DNA from: Acidobacteriota bacterium
GTDB lineage: Bacteria > Acidobacteriota > Terriglobia > Acidiferrales > UBA7541
Length of the DNA: 64,000 bases
Direction: 5' to 3'
NCBI GenBank assembly: GCA_027307115.1
Contig: DAHUXN010000095.1
Span: 1 to 64,000, forward strand
Below, piece by piece: positions 44,101 to 52,283 of this stretch. The notes beneath the pieces are model-generated. The model was not told where the DNA came from and ran no database searches. It saw only the letters and a list, made by a program, of their open reading frames with translations. Within the stretch, counting starts at the first letter, position 1. Every line of letters starts with the position of its first letter. The position numbers and the translations under genes were made by a program.

Positions 44101-44441
44101 TGCAGGGGGTTGAGTTCAAGTTGATCTCGCGCGTGGAGGCCAATAGCGACGACAAATATTTCGTTTCCGCCTATAAGGTGTATCTGAATTTGTTGTGGCT
44201 GAACGGCGAAGTGGGTTCCGGCGCGGGAGACGTGGCGGGAGGTGCGGCGTTCGCGCCAACGGATACGGAGATGAGTTTGCTGCAAATGATCGAGAAGGAT
44301 TTGGCGTCAGCGAAGGCCGATTACCAGACCTTGATCAGCAAGGAGATTCCGGCGTTCAATCGCTCGCTCGCGGAGCATGGGGTGATTCCCGTTACGGCGG
44401 TCAGTCCGGCACCGGGCGTTGGCGCAGGTGGAAATCGATAA
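41151..44441 (+). CDS. Exported sortilin/VPS10-like beta-propeller protein
   Basis: A 1096-residue protein. A signal peptide (MILMALMGVGLCAVTGFAQ region) is followed by FRFVGPIVGNRVASVAGVPG. Many Asp-box-like repeats then follow (VWKSTDGGNRW, IYKSTDAGKTW, VYRTTDGGKTW, VYVSHDGGTKW, VWYTKDGGGHW, IYKTTDFGQSW), together forming a large propeller of the type annotated as VPS10/sortilin or BNR-repeat glycosyl hydrolase. Residues about 790-870 include a Lys/Ala-rich linker. The C terminus has an Ig-like segment (KYTVRLTVNGKSYTQPL) and a coiled helix. Such proteins are abundant in Acidobacteria; no enzyme activity has been shown. A GAGAGG site precedes the ATG. Confidence 0.82.
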   Translation: MRVSNVEWRMILMALMGVGLCAVTGFAQRPNGRGNQDQFRFRFVGPIVGNRVASVAGVPGDESTYYAGAAAGGVWKSTDGGNRWVPVFDKEPASAIGALAVAPSDPDEVWAGTGEAWAIRDSDVMGNGIYKSTDAGKTWTNMGLGATGRIGRVVVNPTDPNTVFVCALGRTTGPQQERGVYRTTDGGKTWERVLFVDENTGCSGLSMDPHNSRTLFAGTWQVAMHTWAELGGGPGSGVYVSHDGGTKWTRIEGHGLPKPPVGKIDVAVAPTNSERVYALIQTKDQGSLWRSDDGGENWHAVSYDRSLTGRAGYYIRIGVSSGNEDEVYVASSGFHESVDGGETFKDVPWGGDNHDIWIDPKNPDHFALTNDGGLMITTVHGRGFHRVSLPIGQMYHVTVDNQVPYYVYSNMQDDGNMRGPSLASGGYGYGGPQEVGWDHGMGGCESGWTVPDVTDPNIVWATCYGDEVTRWDAKTKMARSVSPWLHTLDSPPNDTKYRCHWTPPLAIDPFDHNTVYYGCQVIFKTVNAGQSWTVASPDLSTHDPSRIVPSGGLEGDNLGQFYGEVVFAIAPSQIQKGLIWAGTNDGQVWYTKDGGGHWNNVTKNISGLPAWGTITSIQPSYFDAGTAYVSVDFHLMDNRDPFIYKTTDFGQSWTKISDGLPKGELAYVRVIAEDPNCKGLLFAGTGNALHYSLDDGAHWMMFDKGLPHSTVSWAVVQKQFHDLVVSTYGRGLYILDDISPLEEMAKNKSDEAVRLFAPRAAYRFVRGGGASITYALKAEVKANAESKAADKKEAAEDTEQAAATSANKAKGPVQIEILDSNGKVVRKLKGPGKAGMNRVQWDLHYEPPRLVALRTAAPDNPHIWDEVRFRDKDSRPITHWGLDPAEVGPIVAPGKYTVRLTVNGKSYTQPLTILRDPNVPSSDAEIEASVKTLLRIRDDITTTSDMVNQIEWMRKQLGDVQSMLADEKTKGDLLKSVKEMDEKLQGVEFKLISRVEANSDDKYFVSAYKVYLNLLWLNGEVGSGAGDVAGGAAFAPTDTEMSLLQMIEKDLASAKADYQTLISKEIPAFNRSLAEHGVIPVTAVSPAPGVGAGGNR

Positions 44442-44744
44442 AGCTTCAGCGGCGGAAGTAGGGCTGACGATTTTTGAGAAGAGGGGAAAGCAGATTCCTC
44501 GTCGCATTGCTCCTCGGAATGACACGAGTTTTATTTTAGGTGAATCGTAAATTTCGACGCATGTCTTTGGCCGCCTTCAGGGGTTAACCTCCCCTGTATT
44601 CTCAGAAGTTCTCTGTTGGAGCTCGGCGCGCAGGCAAGCTCCGACCGTGAAAGCAGGATGCCCGCAGAGCTACAAGTTCGGTGGTGTCCTAATTGCGTGC
44701 ATTGCCCAGCAAGGTTTAGGACCGCGCGCAGTCGATGAGGCTTC
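44442..44744. repeat. Intergenic region with several dispersed palindromes
   Basis: A 303-base gap. It holds TTCAGCGGCGGAAG (44445-44458, related to the GCGGC hairpins of elements A and B), GATTCCTCG...CGGAATGACA (44493-44524, inverse of 15391-15425), GGCCGCCTTCAGGGG with a CAGGGG/CCCCTG hairpin (44569-44596) and GGAGCT/AGCTCC further on. No gene was found. Confidence 0.55.
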
Positions 44745-45809
44745 TTATTTTGTGTTGCCCCAGATATCGCCTACGGTGAAACCTTCCGGAAACGGATCGT
44801 CGCTTTCAAGAACGTATTGAGAGAAGCCGGTGATCCACGCGCGTCCGCTGATGGTGGGAACTACGGCTGGATAGCGGCCGACGCGCGATTCGCCGATGAG
44901 CCGGCCCCTGAACGTGGTGCCTAGAATTCCCTGGTGAACAAAATCCTGATGGAGCGGCAGCGCACCCTTTGCACGCAATGCGGCCATTTTTGCGCAAGTG
45001 CCCGTGCCGCAGGGCGAACGGTCCAGCGCGCCAGTCCAAGACGAAGGGCGATTCCAATCGAGTTTGCCGGTGGAAACGATCACGGCGTTCTTGCGGTGAA
45101 TTTCTGGATTGAATGAAGGCGCGGAAAGTTGCGCGATGGTGATTCCTGAGATCGCGGGATTTTCAGGATGCGCGACGGGAAGCTGTTGCTGTGCCGCCGC
45201 CTTGATCATTTCTCCGACGCGAACGATGTCGCGGGCTTCATTGGGCTCCAGACGGATTCCCAAAGGTTCGGCATCTGCAATAACGTAGAACATTCCTCCG
45301 TAAGCGACATCCACCTTGACGGTGCCCAATCCCCGCACTTCAATCGGCGCATCCAGATGAACGGCGAAGGCAGGGACATTTTGAAATGTGACGCGAGTGA
45401 CTTTCGAATTCTCGATTTCAGCTTCGACTTCGATTAGACCCGCAGGCGTGTCCAATTTCAGGCGCATAATGTGGCCGCGAACCGGAATCATGCCGGTTTC
45501 GAGCAGCACGGTGACGACGCAAATGGTGTTCGTGCCGGACATCGGTGGATATTCGACCTGCTCCATGATGATGAACCCAGCGTCCGCGTCGGGATGTGTG
45601 GGCGGCAGAATTAGATTGCAATTGGACGCAGGGTAGCCGCGGGGCTCGCGGAGCATGAGCTTGCGAAGACTGTCGGCGTGCGTTTCGAAGTAAACTTTTT
45701 TCTCGAACATTGTTTTGCCCGGGACATCTGGAACTCCGCCGATAATGACGCGCCCCGGTTCCCCGCAAGCGTGAGCATCGACCGCCGAAATCATGCGCGA
45801 GAACTGCAT
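44745..45809 (-). CDS. Proline racemase-family enzyme with a Ser/Cys active-site pair
   Basis: A 354-residue member of the proline racemase superfamily. The first catalytic position is Ser91 (PPMSGTNTIC), where typical racemases have Cys; the second is the usual Cys267 (DRSPCGTGTC). Reported variants of this pair include Cys/Cys racemases and epimerases and Cys/Thr dehydratases; Ser/Cys enzymes have been linked to hydroxyproline but are less well defined. The neighbours argue for an action on a hydroxyproline isomer. A TGGAGGCG site marks the start at 45809; longer readings are not conserved. Divergent from the Cys/Cys epimerase, with a palindrome between. Confidence 0.82.
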   Translation of the reverse strand: MQFSRMISAVDAHACGEPGRVIIGGVPDVPGKTMFEKKVYFETHADSLRKLMLREPRGYPASNCNLILPPTHPDADAGFIIMEQVEYPPMSGTNTICVVTVLLETGMIPVRGHIMRLKLDTPAGLIEVEAEIENSKVTRVTFQNVPAFAVHLDAPIEVRGLGTVKVDVAYGGMFYVIADAEPLGIRLEPNEARDIVRVGEMIKAAAQQQLPVAHPENPAISGITIAQLSAPSFNPEIHRKNAVIVSTGKLDWNRPSSWTGALDRSPCGTGTCAKMAALRAKGALPLHQDFVHQGILGTTFRGRLIGESRVGRYPAVVPTISGRAWITGFSQYVLESDDPFPEGFTVGDIWGNTK

Positions 45810-45856
45810 GAGCGCCTCCAGTGGTGCGCGAAGAAGTGAAAGAGAAGCCAAACGTC

Positions 45857-45875
45857 TTGTATATAGTATATTCAA
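45857..45875. promoter_or_regulatory. 19-bp palindrome, candidate operator of the hydroxyproline genes
   Basis: TTGTATATAGTATATTCAA is palindromic about its central G with one mismatched pair (T/T at positions 4 and 16). It lies in the 144-base gap between the divergent racemase-family genes, overlapping a possible TTGTAT and TTATAT pair 17 bases apart on the plus strand. AT-rich palindromes of this style are bound by GntR-type regulators. Confidence 0.6.
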
Positions 45876-45953
45876 CAGGTTATATTTCAATGTTTCAGAG
45901 ACTGCGGAGAAGTGTGCGTCCGCTTATTCTGCTTCTGGTGAAGCGAAAAGTTT

Positions 45954-46916
45954 ATGCGAGAACAAGTTAGTCGTGTTCGGATAATCGATTCTCATACGGG
46001 CGGCGAGCCAACGCGAGTCGTTATTGCGGGAGGGCCGGCGCTGGGCGGCGGGCCACTGTCCGCCCGGCTGGCGCGGTTTCGCGAGGAATTCGACTGGTTT
46101 CGGTCTGCGGTAGTAAACGAACCTCGCGGATCGGATGCGGTTGTGGGCGCGCTGTTATGCGAACCGGAGGACCCGTCGTGCACGGCGGGCGTGATTTTTT
46201 TTAACAATGTTGGATACCTTGGCATGTGCGGGCACGGGACAATTGGTTTGCTTGTAACTCTGAAGCACCTCGGGCGGCTTAAGCCCGGCGAGCATCAGAT
46301 CGAGACTCCCGTAGGAAATGTAACTGCGCGGCTGCACGAAACGGGCGAAGTGTCCGTCGACAATGTTGAGAGTTATCGCACAGGCGCGGGGATTGGGGTG
46401 GACGTTCCCGGGCACGGTTTGGTCACGGGAGACGTGGCGTGGGGCGGGAACTGGTTTTTTCTGGTGAATGAGCACGGCATGGAAATTTCTCTGGAGAACG
46501 TCGAGAGACTGACGGAATTCACGTGGCAAATTCGCCAGGCGATTACACGCGCAGGCATAAGAGGCAAGAACGGCGAGGAAATCGATCACATCGAGTTGTT
46601 TGGCCCTTCCAAGATTCCCGGCGTGAATAGCAGGAATTTTGTGCTGTGTCCGGGGAAGAGTTATGACCGTTCACCGTGCGGAACAGGCACGTGCGCGAAG
46701 ATGGCGTGTCTCTACGCGGACGGCAAATTGAAGGAAGGCGCAATCTGGCGGCAGGAAAGCATTGTGGGGAGCGTGTTCGAAGGCAGCATCAAGATTCAGG
46801 ACGGGATGCGAGACGGGCATGTGCACCCGAGCATCAAGGGAACGGCATACATTGATGCAGAGGGGGACCTGATACTGGACGAAAACGATCCGTTTCGTTT
46901 CGGAATTACAAAATGA
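45954..46916 (+). CDS. 4-hydroxyproline 2-epimerase (Cys/Cys proline racemase family)
   Basis: A 320-residue enzyme that converts trans-4-hydroxy-L-proline to cis-4-hydroxy-D-proline. Both catalytic cysteines are present: Cys92 in GMCGHGTIG and Cys242 in DRSPCGTGTCAKMA. HTGGEPTRVVIAGGP near residue 15 and the C-terminal GTAYIDAEGDLI are conserved. The following gene starts inside its stop codon (ATGA), so the epimerase and the D-hydroxyproline dehydrogenase genes are coupled. This is the first step of the cluster. Confidence 0.9.
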   Translation: MREQVSRVRIIDSHTGGEPTRVVIAGGPALGGGPLSARLARFREEFDWFRSAVVNEPRGSDAVVGALLCEPEDPSCTAGVIFFNNVGYLGMCGHGTIGLLVTLKHLGRLKPGEHQIETPVGNVTARLHETGEVSVDNVESYRTGAGIGVDVPGHGLVTGDVAWGGNWFFLVNEHGMEISLENVERLTEFTWQIRQAITRAGIRGKNGEEIDHIELFGPSKIPGVNSRNFVLCPGKSYDRSPCGTGTCAKMACLYADGKLKEGAIWRQESIVGSVFEGSIKIQDGMRDGHVHPSIKGTAYIDAEGDLILDENDPFRFGITK

Positions 46917-48040
46917 GGGCGGGTGCCTATGACGTAGTCATCGTCGGCGCGGGGATCGTTGGCGCTGCGTGTGCGTGGGCTTGCGCGAGCGAGGGACTGC
47001 GCGTCGCGGTGATCGAAGCGGACATCATTGGAGGAGGCGCGACCGGGGCGGGCATGGGCCACCTGGTGGTGATGGACGATTCCAAGGCGCAGTTCGCTCT
47101 GACTCGATACTCGCGCTCGCTATGGCAGCAACTGGTTACGGAATTGCCGGGCGATGTGGAGTACGAATCGTGCGGAACGATTTGGGTGGCCGCTGACCAA
47201 GAGGAAATGGAGGCCGTCAGGCAGAAAAAGGAGTTTTACGAGACGCGCGGCGTGCCGGCGGAAATGCTGGATGCGAAAGCGCTGCGCATGGCGGAGCCGA
47301 ACCTGCGCGAAGGGTTAGCTGGTGGGTTGCGAGTGCCTGGCGATGCGGTGATTTATGCGCCGTGCGCGGCGCGCTTTTTCATCGAACGAGCGCAGTCACG
47401 CGGCGCCGAATTGTATCTGCCGCGCGTGGTGACGGGGATCACGGCCGAAGGTGTGCGGCTAAATGATGGTACCGTTATCGCCGCTCACCGAGTGGTGAAT
47501 GCAGCGGGAACGTGGTCGCCGATGCTGACGCCGGGGATTGAAGTGAAAAAACGCAAAGGGCACCTGGTGATTACCGAACGATATGCCGGGTTCGTGAAGC
47601 ATCAATTGGTGGAGCTCGGATATCTGAAGAGCGCGCATTCGATGACGACGGAATCGGTGGCGTTCAACGTGCAGCCGCGGCGCACGGGTCAGATGTTGAT
47701 CGGATCGTCGCGGCAATTCGATATGGAGGGCAAAGGAGTCGACGCGAATATTTTGAGGCGCATGCTGGGGCGAGCTGCGGAGTTTTTGCCGGGAGTGAAT
47801 CGATTGTCCGCGATTCGTAGTTGGACGGGTTTTCGCGCGGCAACACCTGATAAGTTGCCACTGATTGGTCCGTGGCCGGGCCACGAAAATTTATTTCTTG
47901 CGACGGGACATGAAGGTCTGGGCATTACGACATCACTGGGAACGGCGAAACTGTTGGTGGATCAATTGTTGCGACGCACGTCCGAAATTCCGATCGCGCC
48001 ATATTTACCTTCGCGGGTTCCGGAGAGCGTACATGCCTAA
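46913..48040 (+). CDS. FAD-dependent D-hydroxyproline dehydrogenase, DAO-type subunit
   Basis: A 375-residue D-amino-acid-oxidase-fold flavoprotein. The N-terminal dinucleotide motif VVIVGAGIVGAACAWACA and the C-terminal ATGHEGLGITTSLGTAK define the family. With the two following genes it forms the heteromeric D-hydroxyproline dehydrogenase type known from Pseudomonas and Azospirillum, which oxidises cis-4-hydroxy-D-proline to 1-pyrroline-4-hydroxy-2-carboxylate. The stop overlaps the next gene by 8 bases. Confidence 0.88.
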   Translation: MRAGAYDVVIVGAGIVGAACAWACASEGLRVAVIEADIIGGGATGAGMGHLVVMDDSKAQFALTRYSRSLWQQLVTELPGDVEYESCGTIWVAADQEEMEAVRQKKEFYETRGVPAEMLDAKALRMAEPNLREGLAGGLRVPGDAVIYAPCAARFFIERAQSRGAELYLPRVVTGITAEGVRLNDGTVIAAHRVVNAAGTWSPMLTPGIEVKKRKGHLVITERYAGFVKHQLVELGYLKSAHSMTTESVAFNVQPRRTGQMLIGSSRQFDMEGKGVDANILRRMLGRAAEFLPGVNRLSAIRSWTGFRAATPDKLPLIGPWPGHENLFLATGHEGLGITTSLGTAKLLVDQLLRRTSEIPIAPYLPSRVPESVHA

Positions 48041-48281
48041 GGCGTTTTCAGTGACGGTGAATGGCGCGCAGGTTGACGCGACGGAAGATATGACCGCGCT
48101 GGCGGCAATTCTGTTGAGTGGCACGACAACTTTGCGACGTTCCGTAAGCGGTGAGCAGCGCGGCGCGCTGTGCGGAATGGGCGTGTGCTTCGAATGCAGA
48201 GTGACGATCAATGGAGAACACCATTGCCGCTCCTGCCAGATACGATGCGCGCAGGAAATGGACATTCGAACGGATGAATAA
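48033..48281 (+). CDS. Small [2Fe-2S] subunit of D-hydroxyproline dehydrogenase
   Basis: An 82-residue ferredoxin-like protein. Cysteines are arranged GALCGMGVCFECRV...CRSC, the plant-type 2Fe-2S ligand set, and the C terminus is short, as in HcnA/SoxA-like subunits. The start ATG at 48033 lies inside the preceding gene; the longer frame from 47865 is not conserved. It should pass electrons from the flavin subunit to the larger FAD/BFD subunit encoded next. Confidence 0.86.
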   Translation: MPKAFSVTVNGAQVDATEDMTALAAILLSGTTTLRRSVSGEQRGALCGMGVCFECRVTINGEHHCRSCQIRCAQEMDIRTDE

Positions 48282-49542
48282 TTCACGGCGCAGCTTCGAT
48301 GTGCTTGTGGTTGGCGCGGGACCCGCGGGAATCGCGGCGGCGTGTTGCGCGGCACAAGCTGGCGTGCGCGTGGGGATCGTCGACAACAACGCGCGTCCGG
48401 GTGGACAGATCTGGCGAGGCGAAACGCAGGATTCGAATGTTGCGGACGCGGCGGATTGGCTTCGGAAGCTTGCCAGTTCGCGCGCGGAGATATTGGCTCC
48501 GATGGAAGTGTTCGCGCAGCCGGAAGCCGGCAGACTCACCGCGACATCCTCGGACGGCGTGTGCGAGTTGGGTTACAAGAAACTGATTCTGTGCACAGGG
48601 GCGCGGGAGCGTTTCCTGCCGTTTCCGGGATGGACGTTGCCGAATGTGATGGGAGCGGGGGGATTACAGGCGGTGGTGAAGTCAGGAATGGACATTGCGG
48701 GCAAGAAAGTAATCCTTGCCGGGAGCGGGCCTTTGCTTTTGGCAGTTGGCGCGCATTTGAGGGCGCACGGAGCCGATGTACGTACGATTGCGGAACAGGC
48801 GCCGTGGTCGCGTCTGATTCGATTTGGCATGGCTCTGGCATCTCGCGGACGGAAGATCTCTCAGGCACTTCAGCTGAAGAAACGGCTTTCACGGATTGCG
48901 TTTCGCGCAGGGTGTTGGGTAGTGGCCGCGGAAGGGGATGGCAAGGTTGAAAGCGTTACCCTGCGAACCGTACATAAAACATGGAGGGAACCGTGCGACT
49001 ATCTCGCCTGCGGGTTCCACCTGGTGCCGAATACGGAACTGGCGTCGCTCCTTGGGTGTGAGTTGCGAGGCGGATTTGTGCGAACCGATGAGTTTCAGCA
49101 GAGTTCGGTCTCTGGAATCTATTGCGCGGGCGAACCGACAGGGATCGGCGGGCTGGAACTGTCGATTGCGGAGGGGCAAATCGCCGGGTTCGCGGCGGCG
49201 GGCCAGCGCGAAAGGGCGCAGGAGTATTTCGGCGAACAGAAAAGCCAGCGTCGCTTTTCGATGGCGTTGGAGCGCGCTTTTATGCTGCGAGATGAATTGA
49301 GGCCGTTGGCGAGCGCAGAGACAATCGTTTGCCGCTGCGAAGACGTAAAGTTTGGGCGGCTGCGGGAGCAGTCGTCCTGGCGCGCGGCGAAATTGCAAAC
49401 GCGCTGCGGGATGGGACCGTGCCAGGGCCGGATTTGTGGACCTGCAGTGGAGTTTTTGTTTGGATGGAAGGCGGAGTCCGCACGTCCGCCGATTTTTCCG
49501 GTGGCGGTGGAGAGTTTAGCTGCGACCGCGTGCGCAGAATGA
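48274..49542 (+). CDS. FAD/NAD(P)-binding subunit with BFD-like iron-sulfur domain
   Basis: A 422-residue flavoprotein of the HcnB/SoxA type. The FAD site is LVVGAGPAGIAAACCAAQAG and a second nucleotide site is KVILAGSGPLLLAVGAHL. The C-terminal BFD-like [2Fe-2S] domain has CRCEDVKF...CGMGPCQGRICGP. It forms the third subunit of the dehydrogenase. The ATG at 48274 overlaps the previous stop by 8 bases; a codon at 48211 is out of family alignment. Confidence 0.88.
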   Translation: MNNSRRSFDVLVVGAGPAGIAAACCAAQAGVRVGIVDNNARPGGQIWRGETQDSNVADAADWLRKLASSRAEILAPMEVFAQPEAGRLTATSSDGVCELGYKKLILCTGARERFLPFPGWTLPNVMGAGGLQAVVKSGMDIAGKKVILAGSGPLLLAVGAHLRAHGADVRTIAEQAPWSRLIRFGMALASRGRKISQALQLKKRLSRIAFRAGCWVVAAEGDGKVESVTLRTVHKTWREPCDYLACGFHLVPNTELASLLGCELRGGFVRTDEFQQSSVSGIYCAGEPTGIGGLELSIAEGQIAGFAAAGQRERAQEYFGEQKSQRRFSMALERAFMLRDELRPLASAETIVCRCEDVKFGRLREQSSWRAAKLQTRCGMGPCQGRICGPAVEFLFGWKAESARPPIFPVAVESLAATACAE

Positions 49543-49567
49543 ATGCGCGAACACACAAGGAGCACCA

Positions 49568-50488
49568 ATGAACTGGACAGGAGTGATGCCGGCGATTACG
49601 ACGTGCTTTGACCGCGACTACAAGATAGATCACGATTTCGTTGCGAATCATTGCCGGTGGCTCGTGGAACATGGATGTACGGGAATCGTGCCGCTGGGGT
49701 CGTTGGGAGAGGGCGCGGCGCTCGAATATGCGGAGAAAGTCGCCGTCATCGAAACTTGCGTTCGTTCCGTCGGCAAGAAGGCGCCCGTCGTAGCGGCGAT
49801 ATCGTCTCTGCGGACTGCGGAGGCAGTGGAGTTAGCGAAGACGGCAGCGGACAAAGGATGCGCTGGCGTGATGATTTTGCCACCGTACGTCTATCGCGGC
49901 GACTGGCGGGAAATGAAATCGCATGTGGTGGCGGTGCTACGCGCGACGAAACTGCCATGCATGCTTTACAACAATCCAGTGTCATACGGGACGGATTTTT
50001 TGCCGGAGCAAATCGCCGAACTAGCGAATGAACACAAGAATCTGGAGTCCGTAAAGGAATCAAGCACCGATGTGCGGCGCGTGACCGCGATTCGCGCGTT
50101 GCTTGGAGACCGGCTGGCGGTGTTTATGGGCGTCGATGATGCGATTGTCGAAGGCGTGCAAGCGGGCGCGGTAGGGTGGATCGCCGGTCTCGTCAATGCG
50201 CTGCCGGAGGAGTCCGTGGATTTGTTTCGCTTTGCCGCTGAAGGCAAAATCGACGAGGCGTCGGCGACTTATAAATGGTTTTTGCCGCTTTTGCGGATGG
50301 ACACGGTTCCGAAATTCGTGCAGTTGATCAAGCTGGTGCAGCAGGAAGTGGGAATGGGGAATGCGCGGGTGCGTCCGCCGAGAATGGAGTTGGAGGGCAA
50401 GGAATTGGATGAGGCGAGAATGATTATCCGAGCGGCCCTGAAGACGCGTCCAGGACGGAACGCGGAACGGGAAACCACTCGCGCGTAG
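49568..50488 (+). CDS. DHDPS-family 1-pyrroline-4-hydroxy-2-carboxylate deaminase
   Basis: A 306-residue TIM-barrel class I aldolase-fold enzyme. Schiff-base Lys163 (LESVKESS) and Tyr134 (MLYNNP) are in place, and GSLGEGAAL replaces the GTTGE loop. In this gene context it removes ammonia from 1-pyrroline-4-hydroxy-2-carboxylate to give 2-oxoglutarate semialdehyde. Dihydrodipicolinate synthase is unlikely because of the neighbours. Confidence 0.87.
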   Translation: MNWTGVMPAITTCFDRDYKIDHDFVANHCRWLVEHGCTGIVPLGSLGEGAALEYAEKVAVIETCVRSVGKKAPVVAAISSLRTAEAVELAKTAADKGCAGVMILPPYVYRGDWREMKSHVVAVLRATKLPCMLYNNPVSYGTDFLPEQIAELANEHKNLESVKESSTDVRRVTAIRALLGDRLAVFMGVDDAIVEGVQAGAVGWIAGLVNALPEESVDLFRFAAEGKIDEASATYKWFLPLLRMDTVPKFVQLIKLVQQEVGMGNARVRPPRMELEGKELDEARMIIRAALKTRPGRNAERETTRA

Positions 50489-50516
50489 AAGGGGTTTGAG
50501 CAAAAGGAGCTTTGCA

Positions 50517-52136
50517 ATGGGATTAAGCGGCAGATCGATCCTCGGGAATGAATTGGGCAAGACGGGCGGCAAGATATTCCACGCGATAAATCCCGCCACG
50601 GGACAGGAACTTGAGCCGAATTATTATTCCGCCGATGCGAAAGAGGTGGACTCCGCTGCGCGAATGGCAGCGACCGCGTTTCCTGAGTACAGCGCAGTAT
50701 CCGGAAAAACGAAAGGCGCGCTGCTGAGAAAGATTGCAGAGCGAATCGAAGGCCTAGGCGACGATTTAGTCACGCGAGCCGTGCAGGAAACGGCGCTGCC
50801 GCCTGCGAGAATCAAGAATGAAACGGCGCGAACCTGTTTTCAGCTTCGGCTTTTCGCGGAGGTGGTCGAAGAAGGGTCATGGGTCGACGCGCGAATTGAT
50901 CGCGGCGATCCTGGGCGGAAGCCAGCGCCGAAGCTAGATGTACGTTCGTTATGGAGAGCGCTTGGACCGGTAGCGGTTTTTTGCGCAAGCAATTTTCCGA
51001 TTGCGTTTTCGGTCGCGGGAGGCGATACAGCGTCGGCGCTGGCAGCGGGGAATCCCGTGGTGGTGCGGGCTCACGCCGCGCATCCGGGCACGGCGGAGAT
51101 GGTAGGGCAGGTAATTCAACGCGCTGTGAAGGAGTCAGGTTTGCCCGAGGGGATTTTTTCACTGCTGTTCGATGCAGGAACGGAAGGGGGTTTGGCGCTC
51201 GTCAATCACACTGCGATCAAGGCGGTTGGATTCACAGGATCAAGACACGGAGGACGCGCGCTGATGGACGCGGCGGCGGCACGCCCGGAGCCAATTCCGG
51301 TGTTCGCCGAAATGAGCAGCACAAATCCCGTTTTCATTTTGCCCGGAGCGATGAAAGAAAGAGGCGTTGAAATCGCGAAGGGAGTGCACGCGTCCGTGAC
51401 GCTGGGGGCGGGACAGTTCTGCACAAAGCCCGGGGTTGTCGTGGTGGGGAATGATGCGCCCGCGCGTGAATTTGCCACGAGTGTGCGCGAGATGATGAAG
51501 GCGAGTGGCGAGTTCACGCTGCTGACATCGCGCATTCATGAGGCGTATCGCACTGGGGTCGAGGCCAGGAGCCGAGAAGATAAAGTCAGGCAAGCGCCGC
51601 GTGCCGGCGAGGACGCGACCGCAAGCGGGTTTCGGGTAAATACGGCGCTTTTCGAAACGGATGCGCATGCGTTCATCGAGAATGAAGATTTGCAGTCCGA
51701 GATTTTTGGACCGTCGACATTGATCGTCCGCCATGATTCCCGTGACGAACTCCTGGCCATTGCGCGAGGACTGGAAGGACATTTGACGGCTACGCTGCAC
51801 GGCACGGAGAACGACCTGCGCGAGTTTGCGGACCTGGTTGCGATACTTGAGACCAAAGTTGGAAGATTGATCTTCAACGGTTATCCAACCGGCGTGGAAG
51901 TTTGCCACGCAATGGTGCATGGAGGGCCGTACCCGGCGACGTCCGACGGGCGTTCGACTTCGGTGGGGACGCAAGCGATTTATCGCTTCGCGCGGCCGGT
52001 ATGCTATCAGGATTTCCCCGACGCTTCGCTTCCCGACGAGCTGAAAAATGAAAACCCGCTGGGAATCTGGCGGCTCGTTGACGGGCAAATGACTCGTGAC
52101 AAATTGACCGCGACGGCGGGAGTAAAATCGGCTTAA
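50517..52136 (+). CDS. 2-oxoglutarate semialdehyde (2,5-dioxovalerate) dehydrogenase
   Basis: A 539-residue aldehyde dehydrogenase. The catalytic Cys302 is in GAGQFCTKPG and the general base Glu265 is in PVFAEMSSTNP. FNGYPTGVEVCHAMVHGGPYPAT is typical of the 2-oxoglutarate semialdehyde dehydrogenase branch used in hydroxyproline and sugar-acid catabolism. The ATG at 50517 follows AAAAGGAG; the earlier codon at 50496 lacks a ribosome site. The product 2-oxoglutarate enters the TCA cycle. Confidence 0.9.
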   Translation: MGLSGRSILGNELGKTGGKIFHAINPATGQELEPNYYSADAKEVDSAARMAATAFPEYSAVSGKTKGALLRKIAERIEGLGDDLVTRAVQETALPPARIKNETARTCFQLRLFAEVVEEGSWVDARIDRGDPGRKPAPKLDVRSLWRALGPVAVFCASNFPIAFSVAGGDTASALAAGNPVVVRAHAAHPGTAEMVGQVIQRAVKESGLPEGIFSLLFDAGTEGGLALVNHTAIKAVGFTGSRHGGRALMDAAAARPEPIPVFAEMSSTNPVFILPGAMKERGVEIAKGVHASVTLGAGQFCTKPGVVVVGNDAPAREFATSVREMMKASGEFTLLTSRIHEAYRTGVEARSREDKVRQAPRAGEDATASGFRVNTALFETDAHAFIENEDLQSEIFGPSTLIVRHDSRDELLAIARGLEGHLTATLHGTENDLREFADLVAILETKVGRLIFNGYPTGVEVCHAMVHGGPYPATSDGRSTSVGTQAIYRFARPVCYQDFPDASLPDELKNENPLGIWRLVDGQMTRDKLTATAGVKSA

Positions 52137-52283
52137 AGGGGGACGCTCGAGCAAGTCTGTTCCCTCAGATACTCCGTTTTTCACGTCCCAATCAAATCGT
52201 TAGCGACGCGTTAAGAAACCTGATACATTTCCGGCACTGATTTATCGCGATGGCTGGTTATTTGGCCGGAGAGTAATGCGCGC

